A stretch of 64,000 bases of DNA from Streptomyces flavochromogenes (GTDB taxonomy: Bacteria; Actinomycetota; Actinomycetes; Streptomycetales; Streptomycetaceae): contig NZ_JNZO01000040.1 in assembly GCF_000717595.1 (NCBI RefSeq), forward strand, positions 6,225 through 70,224, given 5' to 3'. Below, piece after piece: positions 62,681 to 64,000 of this stretch. The notes below the pieces were generated by a model, which ran no database searches, was not told the DNA's origin, and saw nothing but the letters and a program-made list of their open reading frames with translations. How positions within the stretch are numbered: the stretch's first letter is position 1; each line of letters begins with the position of its first letter. The position numbers and the translations under genes are program-made.

Positions 62681-64000
62681 GTGCAGCCGCCCTACCGCGT
62701 TCTCGGTCCGTGTCAGGCCTTCCGTACCGACGACGGGACGGAGGCCGTCCTGGGCGGTGCCAGAATCCGCGCCCTGCTCACCGCTCTCGCGGCGGCCGGC
62801 GGGCGGACGGTGGGCACACGCGCCCTGATCGACCAGGTGTGGGGCGACGCCGACCGCGCCGAGGACCCGGACCAGGACCGTACGGCGGCGCTCCAGGCCC
62901 TCGTCGGGCGTCTGCGCCGGGCCGTGGGCCGGGACGCCGTCGTCTCCGCACCCGGGGGCGGCTACCGGCTGGCCGCGGCCCCGGACGCCGTCGACCTCCA
63001 CCGCTTCGAGCGGCTCGCCGCCGAAGGCGCGGCCGCGCTCGGAGCCGGGGACCCGGCCTGCGCTGCCGCCCTCCTCGACGAGGCCCTCGGTCTCTGGCGG
63101 GGTCCCGCCCTGGCGGATCTGCCCGGCCGGGACACCCACCCCCTGGTCGTACGGGTCGAACAACGGCACAGCCAGGCGCGACGCGACCGCTTCGCCGCCG
63201 ATCTGGCCCTGGGACGGGCCACGGAGGTCCTCGCACCGCTCGCCGCTCTGGCGGCCGGAGAGCCGCTCGACGAACCGCTCCAGGCCCTGCGGATCCGCGC
63301 CCTGCGGGCAGCCGGGCGGCCCGCCGAGGCCCTGGCCGTGTACGAGGAGATCCGGGCGAGCCTCGCGGACAAGCTGGGCACGGACCCGGGACCCGCCCTG
63401 CGCGCCCTCCACGCCGACCTCCTGACGGACTCGGCGCCCGCTCCCGCGCCGTCGCCCGCCACGCCGGAGGGGACGGGGCAGGCGGTCGGTCTTCCCGCCC
63501 GGCTGACCTCGTTCATCGGCCGGGACGACGACCTGGGCGCGCTCGCCGCCGAGTGGGGAGCCCGGCGGCTCGTCACCCTCACCGGGCCGGGTGGCGTCGG
63601 CAAGACGCGGCTCGCCGTGGAGGCGGCCCGGACCTATCGGAACGGCCCGGTGTACTTCGCCGAACTCGCGTCCGTACGCGAGGAGTCCACGGTCACCGCG
63701 GCCGTCCTCAGCGCGGTGGGTGCGCGCGAGACACACGTGTGGCACCGTGCGGCGGTCGCCGCTGTGGACCCCTTCGCCGAGCTCGTCGAGCACTGCGCCG
63801 GGCGGCGGATGCTGCTCGTCCTCGACAACTGCGAGCACGTGATCGCGGCGGCGGCGGAGCTCGCGCACGTGCTGCTCACGCGCTGTCCGGGCGTCACCGT
63901 GCTCGCGACGAGCCGGGAGCCGTTGGGGGTGCCGGGGGAGGTGGTGCGGCCGTTGGGGCCGTTGCCGGTGGGGATGGCGTTGCGGTTGTTGGGGGAGCGG
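62681..64000 (+). CDS. AfsR/SARP-type regulator, N-terminal part (cut by window end)
   Basis: At least 440 codons, open to the right end. An OmpR-like DNA-binding domain (YRVLGPCQAFRTDDGTEAVLGGARIRALLTALAAAGGRTVGTRALIDQVWG), a BTAD domain (about 95-245; LHRFERLAAEGAAALG..LWRGPALADL, RHSQARRDRFA, ALRIRALRAAGRPAEALAVYEEIRASLADKLGTDPGPAL) and an NB-ARC-type ATPase start (FIGRDDDLGALAAEWGARRLVTLTGPGGVGKTRLAVEAART and LLVLDNCEHV) are visible. Such regulators often control secondary metabolism, but no biosynthetic genes are in the window. GTG 62681 has CAGAAT about 12 bases before it, so the message may be leaderless. Confidence 0.92.
   Translation, partial: MQPPYRVLGPCQAFRTDDGTEAVLGGARIRALLTALAAAGGRTVGTRALIDQVWGDADRAEDPDQDRTAALQALVGRLRRAVGRDAVVSAPGGGYRLAAAPDAVDLHRFERLAAEGAAALGAGDPACAAALLDEALGLWRGPALADLPGRDTHPLVVRVEQRHSQARRDRFAADLALGRATEVLAPLAALAAGEPLDEPLQALRIRALRAAGRPAEALAVYEEIRASLADKLGTDPGPALRALHADLLTDSAPAPAPSPATPEGTGQAVGLPARLTSFIGRDDDLGALAAEWGARRLVTLTGPGGVGKTRLAVEAARTYRNGPVYFAELASVREESTVTAAVLSAVGARETHVWHRAAVAAVDPFAELVEHCAGRRMLLVLDNCEHVIAAAAELAHVLLTRCPGVTVLATSREPLGVPGEVVRPLGPLPVGMALRLLGER

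Noticed and set aside
60359..63868. A single 1169-codon protein on the minus strand at 60.4-63.9 kb
   Set aside because: The part beyond 62449 is antisense to the SARP gene and has no domain pattern; the SpoIIE protein starts near 62449.
62681..64000. Biosynthetic gene cluster edge signalled by the SARP gene
   Set aside because: No synthase, carrier or tailoring genes are in the window; the right neighbour is outside it.

Overview
The window looks like a piece of a Streptomyces chromosome, or that of a close relative. Base composition is very G+C rich, third codon positions are nearly always G or C, GTG starts and 1-4 nt gene overlaps are common, and many products belong to families centred on Streptomyces (DUF6131, DUF1876, SAV_915, DUF6777, streptophobe, SARP/AfsR, SpoIIE-type phosphatase with an HATPase, mycothiol-dependent enzyme). 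I saw no tRNA, rRNA, CRISPR array, transposase or integrase.

Layout. 1-7.2 kb: BrkB-like membrane protein, DUF6131 peptide, a single-span protein and a STAS-like protein diverging across an array of palindromic repeats, hemerythrin, propionyl-CoA synthetase, ComB-like phosphatase, cold shock protein. 7.2-13 kb: TauE/SafE exporter, DUF1801, a divergent NmtR-type sensor / P1B-4 metal ATPase pair, LysR regulator, DJ-1/PfpI protein with a broken GlxA-type regulator beside it. 13.4-23.3 kb: SAV_915 and a diaminopimelate decarboxylase, mycothiol-dependent enzyme, DUF1876, CBS-BON protein, secreted beta-propeller, secreted dipeptidase-like/discoidin protein, TetR, exonuclease, VOC protein.

23.3-30.5 kb is the accessory part. 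It begins with a 78-bp, 95 percent identical copy of the 3' end of the gntR gene that lies intact at its other edge. It carries a leader-sized ORF with hairpins, a long helical protein, a membrane-anchored DUF4352-like protein, a CoiA-like protein with three internal repeats, a frameshifted collagen-like gene and an N-6 DNA methylase-like protein with an altered motif IV. This looks like an integrated or rearranged island of unknown role.

30.5-43.7 kb: a glutarate-type module (FCD-GntR regulator, CaiB/BaiF CoA-transferase, divergent glutaryl-CoA dehydrogenase-like enzyme, VanO-like operator), FBP protein, MocR regulator, universal stress protein, DUF6777, streptophobe membrane protein, a lipoprotein with a doubtful start codon, RidA and a WYL regulator. 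43.9-64 kb: a three-gene envelope operon (DUF1906 hydrolase, membrane protein, Tat protein), HEAT-repeat protein, an operon of FHA-ABC transporter, SH3-like protein and Ser/Thr kinase (an arrangement like Rv1747/PknF), TetR, class II aldolase, DUF3626, ThuA, succinate-semialdehyde dehydrogenase, PHP protein, SpoIIE phosphatase and the first 440 codons of an AfsR/SARP regulator cut by the window end. Strong perfect-stem hairpins close most convergent gene pairs.
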